Below are positions 7,702 through 16,576 of a stretch of 46,541 bases of DNA, in pieces. Under the pieces are notes generated by a model that saw nothing but the letters and a program-made list of their open reading frames with translations, was not told the DNA's origin and searched no databases. The stretch is from Bdellovibrionales bacterium (GTDB taxonomy: Bacteria; Bdellovibrionota; Bacteriovoracia; Bacteriovoracales; Bacteriovoracaceae), in NCBI GenBank assembly GCA_018646675.1, contig JABGUH010000011.1:1-46541 (forward strand), given 5' to 3'. The position numbers were made by a program, and so were the translations under genes. Position 1 is the first letter of the stretch, and the number at the start of each line of letters is the position of its first letter.

Positions 7702-9033
7702 TTAGGACAGTTTCCCTCTTCCAAGATAGCCAAAGATGAGCCAGTAGATACGATCACCAATGCCTCCGAGGGAGAAATGGGCGTGATAGATGATAAATAC
7801 CGGTAGGTGGCTGAGCAGAAAAATAGCACAGACCTTAACCGCCGGACTTGTGTCATTAAGACCTCTTAAAGTACCAAAAATCATTAATAGATAGCCAATG
7901 ATAGAGAGGATAAATAGCGGCCACCCACCAATAACTCCAGCAGAGACAAAGAGATTGTGAGGATCTTTGAAGGAGTTATAGCCGGTCACCTTGATCCCTT
8001 TATCCTGACCCCCCATAAACTTATACATCAACCCCTTGCCAAAATATGGGCTTTGATTGAAAGATCTAATTCCACGGTAGACCTCATCTAGTCTGGTTTC
8101 AATTCCATTCTGAGCACTTCTCATTCCAAAGGAGCGTTGTCCCGTAGTAATCTCATATAGAAAGCGAGCTGTTTGTACACCAAAAAGGATTACACCTAGC
8201 ATAACGAGGGTTAGAAAGGCGACCTTGAATAGACGAATAGATTTTCTTTTAGAAGAGAAGACAATAATGGCAGCCAAAAATGCAACGATGATTGTTACAA
8301 ATGCCGCCTTAGTAGAGGTTAGAATTACTGCCAGTGTCGCCAATAGGAGAGCGAAGATATTAAAAATTTTACGCCAAATGGTGAAGTGATCTTGGGGGGC
8401 AAAAATATCAGGCAACAGTAAGATAAAAGCAAATGTAGAGGTAGATACCATGTGTGGAATATGTTTAAAAATACCGATAAAACGTCCGCCGCGAAATAGC
8501 TCCATTCCAGCGACAGGAAGTAGTAAGAGTGAGAGAATTACTGCACCAAGAGTGATCCACTTTAAGCAACAAACCATTGTTTCAACAGAGAGGAGCGATG
8601 GCAGGATTACACTATAGAGAGTAATCAAAACAAAGGCCATACCAACTCCAGCCAACTGCATGGAGGCGGAGTAAGAGACATTGACTAAGGAGATCTGAAA
8701 AAAAGTTTGAACGATCAGTGTTCCCAGCAATAGATATAGATAGGTACTATAGGTAGCTCCAGCGGTGGTGCGACTTGTACTTCGATTCCATACAATAAGC
8801 AATCCAATAAAGATGATAAAATTTAGCCCAAAATTAATAAAAGGGTGCATACCATATTGAAAGAAGATAGGTGGTAGAGTTCGCGGTATTAATCCGCTCC
8901 ACTTTAGCGAGACCTTGGATAAAAAGACTAGTAGCAGTAGCCCGATTGAGCTGTAGAGAGTTAACCTACGGATAGAGAACGGCTTAAATGGTGTTGCTAG
9001 TTGATCATTATATAAGGCTGTTCGGGTACTCAT
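7702..9033 (-). CDS. O-antigen ligase / Wzy-like polysaccharide polymerase
   Basis: A 443-residue integral membrane protein with about ten to twelve hydrophobic segments. The large periplasmic loop near residues 310-365 carries 'SPYFGKGLMY' and 'DPHNLFVSAGVIGG', the His-Asn motif and following helix of the O-antigen ligase (WaaL/Wzy_C) superfamily. These proteins join or polymerise undecaprenyl-linked glycans on the periplasmic face. Polymerase and ligase cannot be told apart here, but the neighbouring Wzz-like and SLBB proteins favour a polymerase in an export or capsule system. It follows the SLBB gene by 5 bp, so the two are probably co-transcribed. Confidence 0.8.
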   Translation of the reverse strand: MSTRTALYNDQLATPFKPFSIRRLTLYSSIGLLLLVFLSKVSLKWSGLIPRTLPPIFFQYGMHPFINFGLNFIIFIGLLIVWNRSTSRTTAGATYSTYLYLLLGTLIVQTFFQISLVNVSYSASMQLAGVGMAFVLITLYSVILPSLLSVETMVCCLKWITLGAVILSLLLLPVAGMELFRGGRFIGIFKHIPHMVSTSTFAFILLLPDIFAPQDHFTIWRKIFNIFALLLATLAVILTSTKAAFVTIIVAFLAAIIVFSSKRKSIRLFKVAFLTLVMLGVILFGVQTARFLYEITTGQRSFGMRSAQNGIETRLDEVYRGIRSFNQSPYFGKGLMYKFMGGQDKGIKVTGYNSFKDPHNLFVSAGVIGGWPLFILSIIGYLLMIFGTLRGLNDTSPAVKVCAIFLLSHLPVFIIYHAHFSLGGIGDRIYWLIFGYLGRGKLS

Positions 9034-9038
9034 TCCAA

Positions 9039-9578
9039 TTATAGGCGATCGTCTATTGCCATTACCGTCAGAATAGAGGTCAGAGAGACAGAGACAATGG
9101 AGAATATTCGCCAGGTACTATTGCTAATTAGTGGATCTATCCTCTTGACTAGAATTACATCATCGGCAGCCAATTTGTATGGGGCAGCTTGCCCCTCCTT
9201 CAATTTCTGCTCAAAGTTAATTACCTGCCCACTACCCTTGGTATTAGTAGTCGCTACTTTATTGTAATTACTAATGATGATTTCCTCTAAGTTGGCATCG
9301 GATGTAGTCCCCCCTGCCAAAGAGAAAAGCGTGGTAATATCCATTCCTACCGGAATGTGGTAGAGCCCCGCTTTCTTGACCGCCCCCAATAGTTTAACAT
9401 TGATTAGCTTCTGTCCAGGAAATGACTGAAATACAAACTCTGAAGGTGTGCCCATGGAGAACTGCCTGACATCACGATTTGCACCGGCAGCCAGAACAGG
9501 AAGTTGAAAGAGCAGTAGTGAGCAACAGAGGGTAATTGTTTGTAGCGTTTTAGTAGTCATAGACGTAGTAATTCCCAT
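9039..9578 (-). CDS. Short SLBB-domain polysaccharide export protein
   Basis: A 179-residue protein. A hydrophobic N-terminal segment ending 'PVLAAGA' is a signal peptide. Residues about 55-145 form an SLBB (ubiquitin-like) domain: 'INVKLLGAVKKAGLYHIP' and 'ITTLFSLAGGTT'. A C-terminal membrane helix ('IFSIVSVSLTSILTVMAI') follows. Wza-type outer-membrane polysaccharide channels have a Poly_export domain, two SLBB domains and a C-terminal helix; here only one SLBB domain and the helix remain, half the usual size. It may be a subunit linking the Wzz-like protein to an exporter coded elsewhere (inference). It lies between the Wzz-like and ligase-like genes with 5-6 bp gaps. Confidence 0.75.
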   Translation of the reverse strand: MGITTSMTTKTLQTITLCCSLLLFQLPVLAAGANRDVRQFSMGTPSEFVFQSFPGQKLINVKLLGAVKKAGLYHIPVGMDITTLFSLAGGTTSDANLEEIIISNYNKVATTNTKGSGQVINFEQKLKEGQAAPYKLAADDVILVKRIDPLISNSTWRIFSIVSVSLTSILTVMAIDDRL

Positions 9579-9584
9579 TTTAGA

Positions 9585-10799
9585 TTAGCGGACACGAAAT
9601 AGTTCGTAGGTATAGATCATTCCCATACCCAGTACTTGAGAGATCATCATTGCCATGAAAATCATGGTTAATAATTGTGGGCTGGAGTGGATATGACTTA
9701 AATATTCTGGTTCCAAAATTTCAACCTTGTTTAGAATATATGTCTTTTGCAGCCCAAGCTTCGACATGGATTTTCTGAATGATTCATAGATTTTATATTC
9801 AAAGGCATAGTTGGACCGGAGAGTGTCAATCTCATGTTGAAAGGGGAGCAAGCTGCGTTGCTTTTTGCCATAAGCCTTTAGATATGATTTATAGGTTTTT
9901 AATTTTGATATTAACGTACGATTTTCTTCCTCAATGTTTCGGCTTTGAGCCTCTTTGCTAAATTTGTTGGTAAGAACCCTCTGGTGTCCCTTTTTAAATT
10001 TTGCCTTCAGTTGCCTTAGTGCTCTTTTATTTTCGTTAAGGGTTATCTCAATATCGTGGATGTTCTTTCTAAGTTGGGTTAGGTACCTGGAGCTCTCCCC
10101 CTTTTCAATGTCAACTGAGAGCATTTTTTTATCCTGCATTTTTAGAATGATCTCCGCTTCAATTTTGTCTAGTTTCTCCTTAATGCTTTTAATTTCCAGC
10201 TCAAAATATCTCTCAGCCTGTCCAATATCTGCTAACTCTCGCTTGGTTATTACCTCTTTTGCCTTTTTCAGTATGGTGTTGATCAGGATCAAAGAGAGGT
10301 GGCGATTTTTTGTTTTTAAGCTGATGCGAATTTGCCCATCACTGAAAGTTTTAAAGTTATAAACCCAACGCAGTATTGACGTTAGGGATTCGATTCTTTT
10401 CTCATGATCACTTAGCTTGAAATATTTTTTAAAACGCGAGTCAATGTAATGTTGATCATTTGGGTGTGCATAATAATAATCATTAATATCAAGGGCCAAT
10501 TGGCGGTAGAAGCTTGTGGTTTCAAGAAACACAACAGCCTGTTTTGCCACATCTTGATTGGAGCCACTCTGATCACGAGCAAATTCTCCAATCTCCGAGG
10601 TAATTGATTTCAACAGATTGTGGTACTGGCTATTATAGGGGCTTTTAATCAGAATGATTCCGTGGGCAGGGTAGACAGGAAAAAACTTATGTTTAACAAG
10701 CGCACCTAGCACAAAAAGCAGGGCCAGAATGATAAGTATTTTCCACCGGCGAAGAAAAACTTGTAGTATGTCATTAAGAGAGATTTGATCACTTTCCAT
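9585..10799 (-). CDS. Wzz-like polysaccharide co-polymerase (chain-length determinant)
   Basis: A 404-residue inner-membrane protein with the Wzz plan: a short cytoplasmic N-terminus ('ISLNDILQVFLRRWK'), TM1 at about 20-36, a long periplasmic domain with extended coiled coil (about 170-340, rich in K, E and L), and TM2 near the C-terminus ('LLTMIFMAMMISQVLG'). No tyrosine-kinase domain is fused, so it is of the chain-length regulator type rather than a Wzc-type kinase. Such proteins set the length of polymerised glycans. A GGATG box lies just before the ATG. The gene is 41 bp downstream of the receiver-domain gene and 6 bp before the SLBB gene. Confidence 0.78.
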   Translation of the reverse strand: MESDQISLNDILQVFLRRWKILIILALLFVLGALVKHKFFPVYPAHGIILIKSPYNSQYHNLLKSITSEIGEFARDQSGSNQDVAKQAVVFLETTSFYRQLALDINDYYYAHPNDQHYIDSRFKKYFKLSDHEKRIESLTSILRWVYNFKTFSDGQIRISLKTKNRHLSLILINTILKKAKEVITKRELADIGQAERYFELEIKSIKEKLDKIEAEIILKMQDKKMLSVDIEKGESSRYLTQLRKNIHDIEITLNENKRALRQLKAKFKKGHQRVLTNKFSKEAQSRNIEEENRTLISKLKTYKSYLKAYGKKQRSLLPFQHEIDTLRSNYAFEYKIYESFRKSMSKLGLQKTYILNKVEILEPEYLSHIHSSPQLLTMIFMAMMISQVLGMGMIYTYELFRVR

Positions 10800-10840
10800 A
10801 ATACATCCTGTATATGTTGGGGCAAAGATTATTCATAAAC

Positions 10841-11398
10841 TCAGTAGTTAGTGGTACGTTCACGGCTGATATGATTTTTGGAAGCAGCACCAACAATATT
10901 AATCATATTACAGGGTTTTTTTACTACGGGATATTTTTGGGTAAAGGAGCTAGGAACAGACTCCACATTGGCGGTTAAGATATATATTTTAAAATTGTGA
11001 GAGAGAGCTTCGATTGACTGGGCAAAGCTTGCACCATTAATCCCAGGCATATTCTGATCAATTAATATGCGGTGATAGCGATTGGGATAGTTGGAAATTT
11101 GCATAAAGGCTTGATCTGCATTGCTGTAGGCTTCAACATAGTGTCCTAATTTTTGAAGCCAAAATTTAGAGCTGGTAAGAAACTCCTCATCATCATCTAA
11201 CATCAGTATTGATTCTGCATTGACTTGGAATTTTGTCTTTAACTCCTCCAATGTTTTACTTATATCGATATCACTTTTAAAGGGGATATCCTTGCTGGGA
11301 ATATTGTCAATGATGCGACCGATACGAATTGGAGCAGGCGCTGGAAATTCGCCATACTTCTCACCATTTTTCCCGTAGATAGTGACTAACATAATCAT
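10841..11398 (-). CDS. Single-domain response regulator (receiver domain, no output domain)
   Basis: A 185-residue protein. Residues about 62-180 form a receiver domain with all key residues: acidic pair D69/D70 in 'LMLDDDEE', phospho-acceptor D114 in 'ILIDQNMPG', T142 in 'ILTA' and K160/K161 in 'VVKKP'. The first 60 residues, with 'PAPAPIRIGRI', match nothing I know. No DNA-binding or enzymatic output domain follows, so it probably acts by protein contact or in a phosphorelay. It is the first gene of the polysaccharide run and has an extended -10 promoter upstream, which suggests it controls or senses envelope polysaccharide assembly (inference). No partner kinase is adjacent; the nearest is the CHASE2 kinase in the next operon. 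Confidence 0.75.
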   Translation of the reverse strand: MIMLVTIYGKNGEKYGEFPAPAPIRIGRIIDNIPSKDIPFKSDIDISKTLEELKTKFQVNAESILMLDDDEEFLTSSKFWLQKLGHYVEAYSNADQAFMQISNYPNRYHRILIDQNMPGINGASFAQSIEALSHNFKIYILTANVESVPSSFTQKYPVVKKPCNMINIVGAASKNHISRERTTNY

Positions 11399-11456
11399 CC
11401 TTGATTGAGTTGTGACAAGCTCAGTTACTAAGCTTACATATCTATATCTAGGTTAA

Positions 11457-11465
11457 ATTATAGCA
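11457..11465 (-). promoter_or_regulatory. Extended -10 promoter of the receiver/polysaccharide operon
   Basis: On the minus strand TGC-TATAAT reads as a consensus extended -10 element (TGnTATAAT); TATAAT covers 11457-11462 and TGC 11463-11465. No good -35 box is seen 17 nt upstream, which an extended -10 can tolerate. It lies about 60 bp before the ATG at 11398. Confidence 0.5.
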
Positions 11466-11520
11466 AATAACGATCTAGGCGTGGACTTTTTTCGTTGATC
11501 TGAGGTTTAAATTTAACCCA

Positions 11521-12120
11521 TTAATCAGAGTGGGTATATGCTGACTGTTGCCATTCAATCTCCGAACAACCAAGGCGGTGATTCAACACTCTGGCCAGGA
11601 TGAAAAAATAGTCTGATAGTCGGTTGATAAAGATGATGGCAGCTTGATAACAGGATGGATTATTCAAATTTAGGGAGAATTTGACAAATTTTCTTTCTGC
11701 ACGACGGGTCACGGCGCGACAGAGGTGAAGATCTGCTGCAGCGGAGGTTCCACCTGGTAGGATAAATCGATCAAGCGAGGGTAACATCTGATCTAATCGG
11801 TCAATTTCTCGCTCAACCAACTCAGACAGCTGAAGAGTGATGCCGGGCAGTTGATATTTGTTGTGCTTCTCTTCAGGGCATGCCAGGAGACTACCCAAGT
11901 CAAATAGTGCTGACTGGATTACTTGCATTGTTTTTTGCTCATGCTCACCCCCTTCCTGTTGGGAGATGGTGCTAATTGCCTTACCAATCAGACAGCTCAA
12001 TTCATCTATATCTCCATATAGATCCAGCCGTTGGTCACTCTTTAAAACTCTGCTCCCGTCGACTAACGAAGTCTCTCCCAGGTCGCCCGTTTTTGTGTAT
12101 AACTTAGAATGCTTTTCCAT
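11521..12120 (-). CDS. PduO-type cob(I)alamin adenosyltransferase
   Basis: A 199-residue enzyme that transfers the adenosyl group of ATP to cob(I)alamin, making coenzyme B12. The PduO/MMAB signature is clear: N-terminal 'KLYTKTGDLGETSL' (ATP binding), 'YGDIDELSCLIG', and 'FILPGGTSAAADLHLCRAVTRRAER', which holds the conserved Arg/Glu residues of the subunit interface. Its length fits the family. It starts 16 bp after the stop of the fused mutase IcmF, which needs exactly this cofactor, so the two are very likely one transcript and one functional unit. Confidence 0.93.
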   Translation of the reverse strand: MEKHSKLYTKTGDLGETSLVDGSRVLKSDQRLDLYGDIDELSCLIGKAISTISQQEGGEHEQKTMQVIQSALFDLGSLLACPEEKHNKYQLPGITLQLSELVEREIDRLDQMLPSLDRFILPGGTSAAADLHLCRAVTRRAERKFVKFSLNLNNPSCYQAAIIFINRLSDYFFILARVLNHRLGCSEIEWQQSAYTHSD

Positions 12121-12136
12121 TTATTAATCCTAGTCC

Positions 12137-15100
12137 CTACATATTGCGGCGATAGCGCCCACCTAGTTGATAGAGTACGTGGGTAATCTCTCCCAGTGAA
12201 CAGTGGCGAGTTGTATTGAGTAATTCTGCAAATATGTTGCCGCCATCTAAAATCACCTTAATAAGTTGCTCTTTCGCATTACTGGAAGTGCTCTCGTGGC
12301 GTTGTTTGAAATTTTCCAGACGATCAATTTGATCCTGCTTTTCTTGGTCGGTACAACGGGAGAGTTCAATTGTTTCACTTTCCTCGCCATTATTTTGATT
12401 TGCTAGATAGGTATTTACACCAATAATTGGTAATTTTCCAGAGTCTTTGAGCGATTCATAATGGAGAGACTCCTCTTGAATTTTTGAGCGCTGATACATA
12501 CTTTCCATCGCTCCCAATACTCCGCCACGGTCTGAGATGGAGTCAAACTCTTTGAGCACTGCCTCTTCAACGAGATCGCAAAGCTCCTCATAGAGGTAGG
12601 AACCTTGTAATGGGTTATCACATTTATTCATTCCAAATTCTTTACCAATGATCATCTGGATTGCCATCGCTCGACGTACACTCTCCTCGGTTGGAGTGGT
12701 AATTGCCTCATCATATGCATTGGTATGCAGGGAGTTACAGTTGTCACTTAAAGCGAGAAATGCCTGTAAGGTGGTACGAATATCATTAAAATCGATCTCC
12801 TGGGCATGAAGTGAGCGGCCAGATGTCTGCACATGATACTTAAATTTTTGTGATTTCTCATTGGCATTATATTTGTCACGCATGGTGATTGCCCAAATCT
12901 TGCGGGCAACTCGGCCTAGAACAGTATACTCTGGATCAAGGCCATTGCTAAAAAAGTAAGATAGATTGCCACAGAAATCATCAATCTTCATTCCACGACT
13001 TAGGTAGTACTCAACATAGGTGAATCCATTGGCCAGGGTAAATGCTAATTGGCTGATTGGGTTGGCCCCAGCTTCAGCAATGTGATATCCACTGATAGAG
13101 ACAGTATAGTAGTTTTTTATCTTGTGTTGGCAGAAATACTCTTGCACATCACCCATCATCCGTAGCGCAAATTCCAGTGAAAAAATGCAGGTATTCTGTG
13201 CCTGATCCTCCTTAAGAATATCTGCCTGTACTGTTCCGCGCACCTGACGCATGACATTTAGACATTTTTCCGGATCGTCTCGCTCGCCCTCACTAAGCTG
13301 CTGTTTGATTGCCGTATTCATAAACATGGCAAGTATGATTGGTGCAGGGCCATTGATTGTCATTGAGACAGACGTGTTGGGATCAACTAAATTAAAACCG
13401 GAGAAAAGATCATTCATGTCGTCTAGTGTGGCAATGCTGACACCAGCTTCTCCAATCTTGCCAAATATATCCGGCCTTCTATCTGGATCATCTCCATAGA
13501 GAGTGACAGAGTCAAACGCCGTTGAAAGTCGTTTCGCCGGGTCATTGGCAGAGAGATAGTGAAATCTTTTGTTGGTTCTTTTGGGCCCGCCCTCTCCGGC
13601 AAACATTCGCTTTGGATCTTCATCAGAGCGTTTGAAAGGGAAGATACCTGCAGCGAAGGGAAAGAATCCAGGTAGATTTTGTTCTCGCAAAAAATTATAT
13701 TTATCGACCAAGGAAGAAAGTTTAGGGCGAGCAACTTTTGAAATCGCCAGGTGAGAGAGTGAAGTGAATTTGGTATCTACTTGATACTCTTTTCCTCGTA
13801 CCGTGTAGCTAAACTTACCACTGCTATACTCTGCAAGTAATTTATCTAGTTGTTCAATTTGTTCCAGCAATGGAGCAACTGATAGATGAGACTCGGTAAC
13901 TCTCTTCTTAATTTCAGAACTCTCAAATGTTTTTGCAACAATCAGAAGTGATTGGTAAAGCTCTAGTGCTTTTAAGTGCTCTTGGGTTTTGTCCTTATAA
14001 TTACGACAGGCTGAAGTTATATCTCTTAGATAGAGTGCCCGTTCTGGTGAGATAATATTTTGCTTTGAAGACTCGTTTGTATTTAACATCTCCAAGTTGG
14101 GAGTGTCGCCCATTGCGAAGTGTGAGACAATATTGGCAAATAGCGAGTTAATTCCCTGATCATTGAATTTTGAAGCCATGGTGGCAAAGATTGGCAGCTC
14201 CTCATCTGGCACGTCGCCGGGATGGCCAGGGAAGAGCTTGTGATTGCGACGATACTGCCTACGAATATCACGTAATGCATCCTCGGCGCGCGGTTTCTCA
14301 AATTTATTAAGAACAATCATATCCGCTGATTCCAGCATCTCTATTTTTTCCAGCTGGGTTGCTGCTCCATACTCTGGGGTCATCACATAAAGGCAGTAGT
14401 CAGCAACTTTAGTTATTTCATCTGCAGCTTGTCCGATACCTGAGCTTTCCACCATAATTAAATCAAAATTTTGTCCACGCATGAAAGAGATGACTTCACT
14501 GATTTTCGGACTAAGTTCGGTTCGGGAGTTACGAGTGGCCAAAGAGCGAATAAAAAAGTTGGGATAAATGGCACAGCCAAGACGAATTCGGTCTCCCAAT
14601 AGGGCCCCTTGGCCGCGCTTGCGAGTTGGGTCGACTGAGATCAGTGCGATTTTTTTATCACTTAGATGGTGGTGAAATCGTAGCAGCAATTCATCAATTA
14701 ATGATGATTTCCCCGCGCCTCCGGTTCCTGTTATTCCCAGGACAGGTGTATTGCAATCTGTGCCAGTTGGTGCGGAGTTACCTAGATCTTCTATTTCAGT
14801 AATAATCTTGGCCAACTGAGGGTGATCGAGATTTCCTACTTGAGCAGTACGATGGAGTTTGGTTAAATCAATTCCGTCCAAAGTAGAGCCTGAGGCGCGT
14901 TTGATCATATCGTCGATAATTCCATCTAGCCCCAGGGTACTACCATCATCTGGAGTATATATCTTTTCAATTCCATATCTGCTTTCTAATACCTTGATTT
15001 CTGTTGGAGTAATTACTCCGCCGCCGCCCCCAAATATTTTAATGTTACTAGCACCTGCTTGGTTTAAGAGTTCACGGATATAGGCGAAGTATTCGTTGTG

Positions 15101-15298
15101 GCCACCTTGGTAGGAGCTGAGGGCCACAGCATGGACATCTTCTTGTAGCGCTGCACTGACTACCTCAAGTGCAGAACGATTATGACCTAGGTGAATAACT
15201 TCAACACCTCTACTTTGTAGCAACCGACGAATAATATTAATGGAAACATCATGACCATCAAAGAGACTGGCAGCAGTAACAAAGCGTAGTTGTGACAT
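12137..15298 (-). CDS. icmF: Fused isobutyryl-CoA mutase (IcmF)
   Basis: A 1053-residue protein starting at the ATG at 15298, chosen for its CAGGAGG box 6 nt upstream; a longer frame adds six residues without such a site. Domain order is that of IcmF. First is the B12-binding domain (about 3-140; 'DGHDVSIN' with cobalt-ligand H16, then 'GHNRS'). Next is a MeaB-like G-protein chaperone (P-loop 'GTGGAGKSS' at about 191-199, 'VDPTRKRGQGA'), and last the acyl-CoA mutase barrel ('TLDDMNDLF', 'SVSMTINGPAP', 'NTCIFSLEFALRMMGD', 'CNSLHTNAYDEA'). It interconverts isobutyryl-CoA and butyryl-CoA with adenosylcobalamin; some homologues also use pivalyl- or isovaleryl-CoA. The guanine-recognition motif reads NKFE rather than NKxD. 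The adenosyltransferase gene follows at once. Confidence 0.95.
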   Translation of the reverse strand: MSQLRFVTAASLFDGHDVSINIIRRLLQSRGVEVIHLGHNRSALEVVSAALQEDVHAVALSSYQGGHNEYFAYIRELLNQAGASNIKIFGGGGGVITPTEIKVLESRYGIEKIYTPDDGSTLGLDGIIDDMIKRASGSTLDGIDLTKLHRTAQVGNLDHPQLAKIITEIEDLGNSAPTGTDCNTPVLGITGTGGAGKSSLIDELLLRFHHHLSDKKIALISVDPTRKRGQGALLGDRIRLGCAIYPNFFIRSLATRNSRTELSPKISEVISFMRGQNFDLIMVESSGIGQAADEITKVADYCLYVMTPEYGAATQLEKIEMLESADMIVLNKFEKPRAEDALRDIRRQYRRNHKLFPGHPGDVPDEELPIFATMASKFNDQGINSLFANIVSHFAMGDTPNLEMLNTNESSKQNIISPERALYLRDITSACRNYKDKTQEHLKALELYQSLLIVAKTFESSEIKKRVTESHLSVAPLLEQIEQLDKLLAEYSSGKFSYTVRGKEYQVDTKFTSLSHLAISKVARPKLSSLVDKYNFLREQNLPGFFPFAAGIFPFKRSDEDPKRMFAGEGGPKRTNKRFHYLSANDPAKRLSTAFDSVTLYGDDPDRRPDIFGKIGEAGVSIATLDDMNDLFSGFNLVDPNTSVSMTINGPAPIILAMFMNTAIKQQLSEGERDDPEKCLNVMRQVRGTVQADILKEDQAQNTCIFSLEFALRMMGDVQEYFCQHKIKNYYTVSISGYHIAEAGANPISQLAFTLANGFTYVEYYLSRGMKIDDFCGNLSYFFSNGLDPEYTVLGRVARKIWAITMRDKYNANEKSQKFKYHVQTSGRSLHAQEIDFNDIRTTLQAFLALSDNCNSLHTNAYDEAITTPTEESVRRAMAIQMIIGKEFGMNKCDNPLQGSYLYEELCDLVEEAVLKEFDSISDRGGVLGAMESMYQRSKIQEESLHYESLKDSGKLPIIGVNTYLANQNNGEESETIELSRCTDQEKQDQIDRLENFKQRHESTSSNAKEQLIKVILDGGNIFAELLNTTRHCSLGEITHVLYQLGGRYRRNM

Positions 15299-15328
15299 CA
15301 ATGACCTCCTGAACAATAAGCGTTACGA

Positions 15329-16069
15329 CTATATACTAGTTTTTCTACGAAGAAAAATTAGTCCCACTAAGATAATCACCGCCAGTGAGATAAATTGTGA
15401 GGTGGAGAGGGCCCCGGCGTGTACTCCACGCACAATATCTCCGCGAAAGAACTCTAGGAAAAAGCGGACTAGGGAGTAGAGAGTAAAATAGAGTGCAATA
15501 ATGCTCCAGTTAGACCATCTTTTGACTAGGATTAGGTAGAGGATTGGTATGGACATTAGTAACAAGCTTAAAGCTTCATAAAGCTGGACCGGATGGCGCA
15601 TGGCGCCGTGCAGCTCTATTGCCCACGGTAGGCGACACTGCTGGCCAAAGCAGCAACCGGCCAAAAAGCAGCCAATTCGACCAATTCCATGTCCAACCAT
15701 TAGGCCAGGAATAAGTAGGTAGAGATTATTATGGTCAAATCTTTTTAAGAGGTTGGAATAGATTAAAATAAATAGTGAAGCGAGTATTAATCCACCATAA
15801 AAGACAAATCCGCCTCCTAGCCAGAACACGGGCGAACCTAGATAGGTTTGAAAATCATTTCCAGCTGAGTAAAGTAAAAATAGCGCTTTAGCACCCAGCC
15901 AGGCAAAGATAAAGGCTCCTATAAAAATGCCGGTGAGTCCTCTTTCGCTTTGTTCTTGCCGTTGCAGTAGCCAACGGGATAACTGGAACGCCACTCCCCA
16001 AGAGAGGCCCATCAAGAGTGGGTAGGAGTAGATTATGATATCGTGCCACTGTAGAAGAATTGGATACAT
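15329..16069 (-). CDS. lgt: Prolipoprotein diacylglyceryl transferase (Lgt)
   Basis: A 246-residue membrane enzyme with about seven helices. It attaches diacylglycerol from phosphatidylglycerol to the lipobox cysteine of prolipoproteins, the first step of lipoprotein maturation. The Lgt signature 'GHGIGRIGCFLAGCCFG', with its essential arginine, and 'HPVQLYEAL' are intact, and 'FFLEFFRGD' lies near the C-terminus. The start overlaps no upstream gene but follows the lspA stop by 6 bp without a separate strong ribosome-binding site, which suggests translational coupling. Placing lgt right after lspA puts two consecutive steps of the pathway together. Confidence 0.95.
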   Translation of the reverse strand: MYPILLQWHDIIIYSYPLLMGLSWGVAFQLSRWLLQRQEQSERGLTGIFIGAFIFAWLGAKALFLLYSAGNDFQTYLGSPVFWLGGGFVFYGGLILASLFILIYSNLLKRFDHNNLYLLIPGLMVGHGIGRIGCFLAGCCFGQQCRLPWAIELHGAMRHPVQLYEALSLLLMSIPILYLILVKRWSNWSIIALYFTLYSLVRFFLEFFRGDIVRGVHAGALSTSQFISLAVIILVGLIFLRRKTSI

Positions 16070-16075
16070 GACAAG

Positions 16076-16576
16076 TTAGTGATCGCTGGCTTTTGGCGAT
16101 TTGTTTTTAATATTTAATAGTAGGTCAATAATTAGCAGGAAGGCTGCGATGGTGATCGAGCTGTCAGCAACATTGAAAGCAGGGAAATGAGCGCTCTTCC
16201 AATAAAAGTCGAGAAAATCTACGACAAAACCCATGCTAAAGCGATCAATCAAATTACCGACTGCACCAGCTAGAATCAGAGTATAAGCGGTACAGAGCAT
16301 AAAGTTATTATGGCGGGTCTGCCAGATCAGCCAGATGACCCAGACACATGCTATTACAGGTATAAATAGAAAGAGTGGTTTGCGGATAGAGGCATCTGCG
16401 TTGGCCAAGAAACCAAAGGCGGCTCCAGGATTTCTAATATGGGTTAGATTGAATAGGCCATCAATAATTGGCAGACTCTCCCCCAAGGTAAAGTTAGTTT
16501 GGACTAACTGCTTGGTGACTTGATCAAGAACAATGATAGTGATTGCCAAAATGGCCATCCCAAGAACTCTTCTCAT
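16076..16576 (-). CDS. lspA: Lipoprotein signal peptidase (LspA)
   Basis: A 166-residue, four-helix aspartic peptidase that removes the signal peptide of diacylated prolipoproteins in the inner membrane. The family motifs are present: 'LDQVTKQLV' near residue 18, 'IRNPGAAFG' at 47-55, catalytic D111 in 'GNLIDRF' and catalytic D138 in 'FNVADSS'. The ATG overlaps the stop of the upstream NtrC-type gene by one base (TAATG), so the two are translationally coupled. Several lipoproteins coded in this window are its natural substrates. Confidence 0.96.
   Translation of the reverse strand: MRRVLGMAILAITIIVLDQVTKQLVQTNFTLGESLPIIDGLFNLTHIRNPGAAFGFLANADASIRKPLFLFIPVIACVWVIWLIWQTRHNNFMLCTAYTLILAGAVGNLIDRFSMGFVVDFLDFYWKSAHFPAFNVADSSITIAAFLLIIDLLLNIKNKSPKASDH

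Noticed and set aside
15299..15328. Cobalamin riboswitch for icmF
   Set aside because: Only 30 bp separate lgt and icmF, far too little for a B12 riboswitch, and no such element is seen before the head of the run either.
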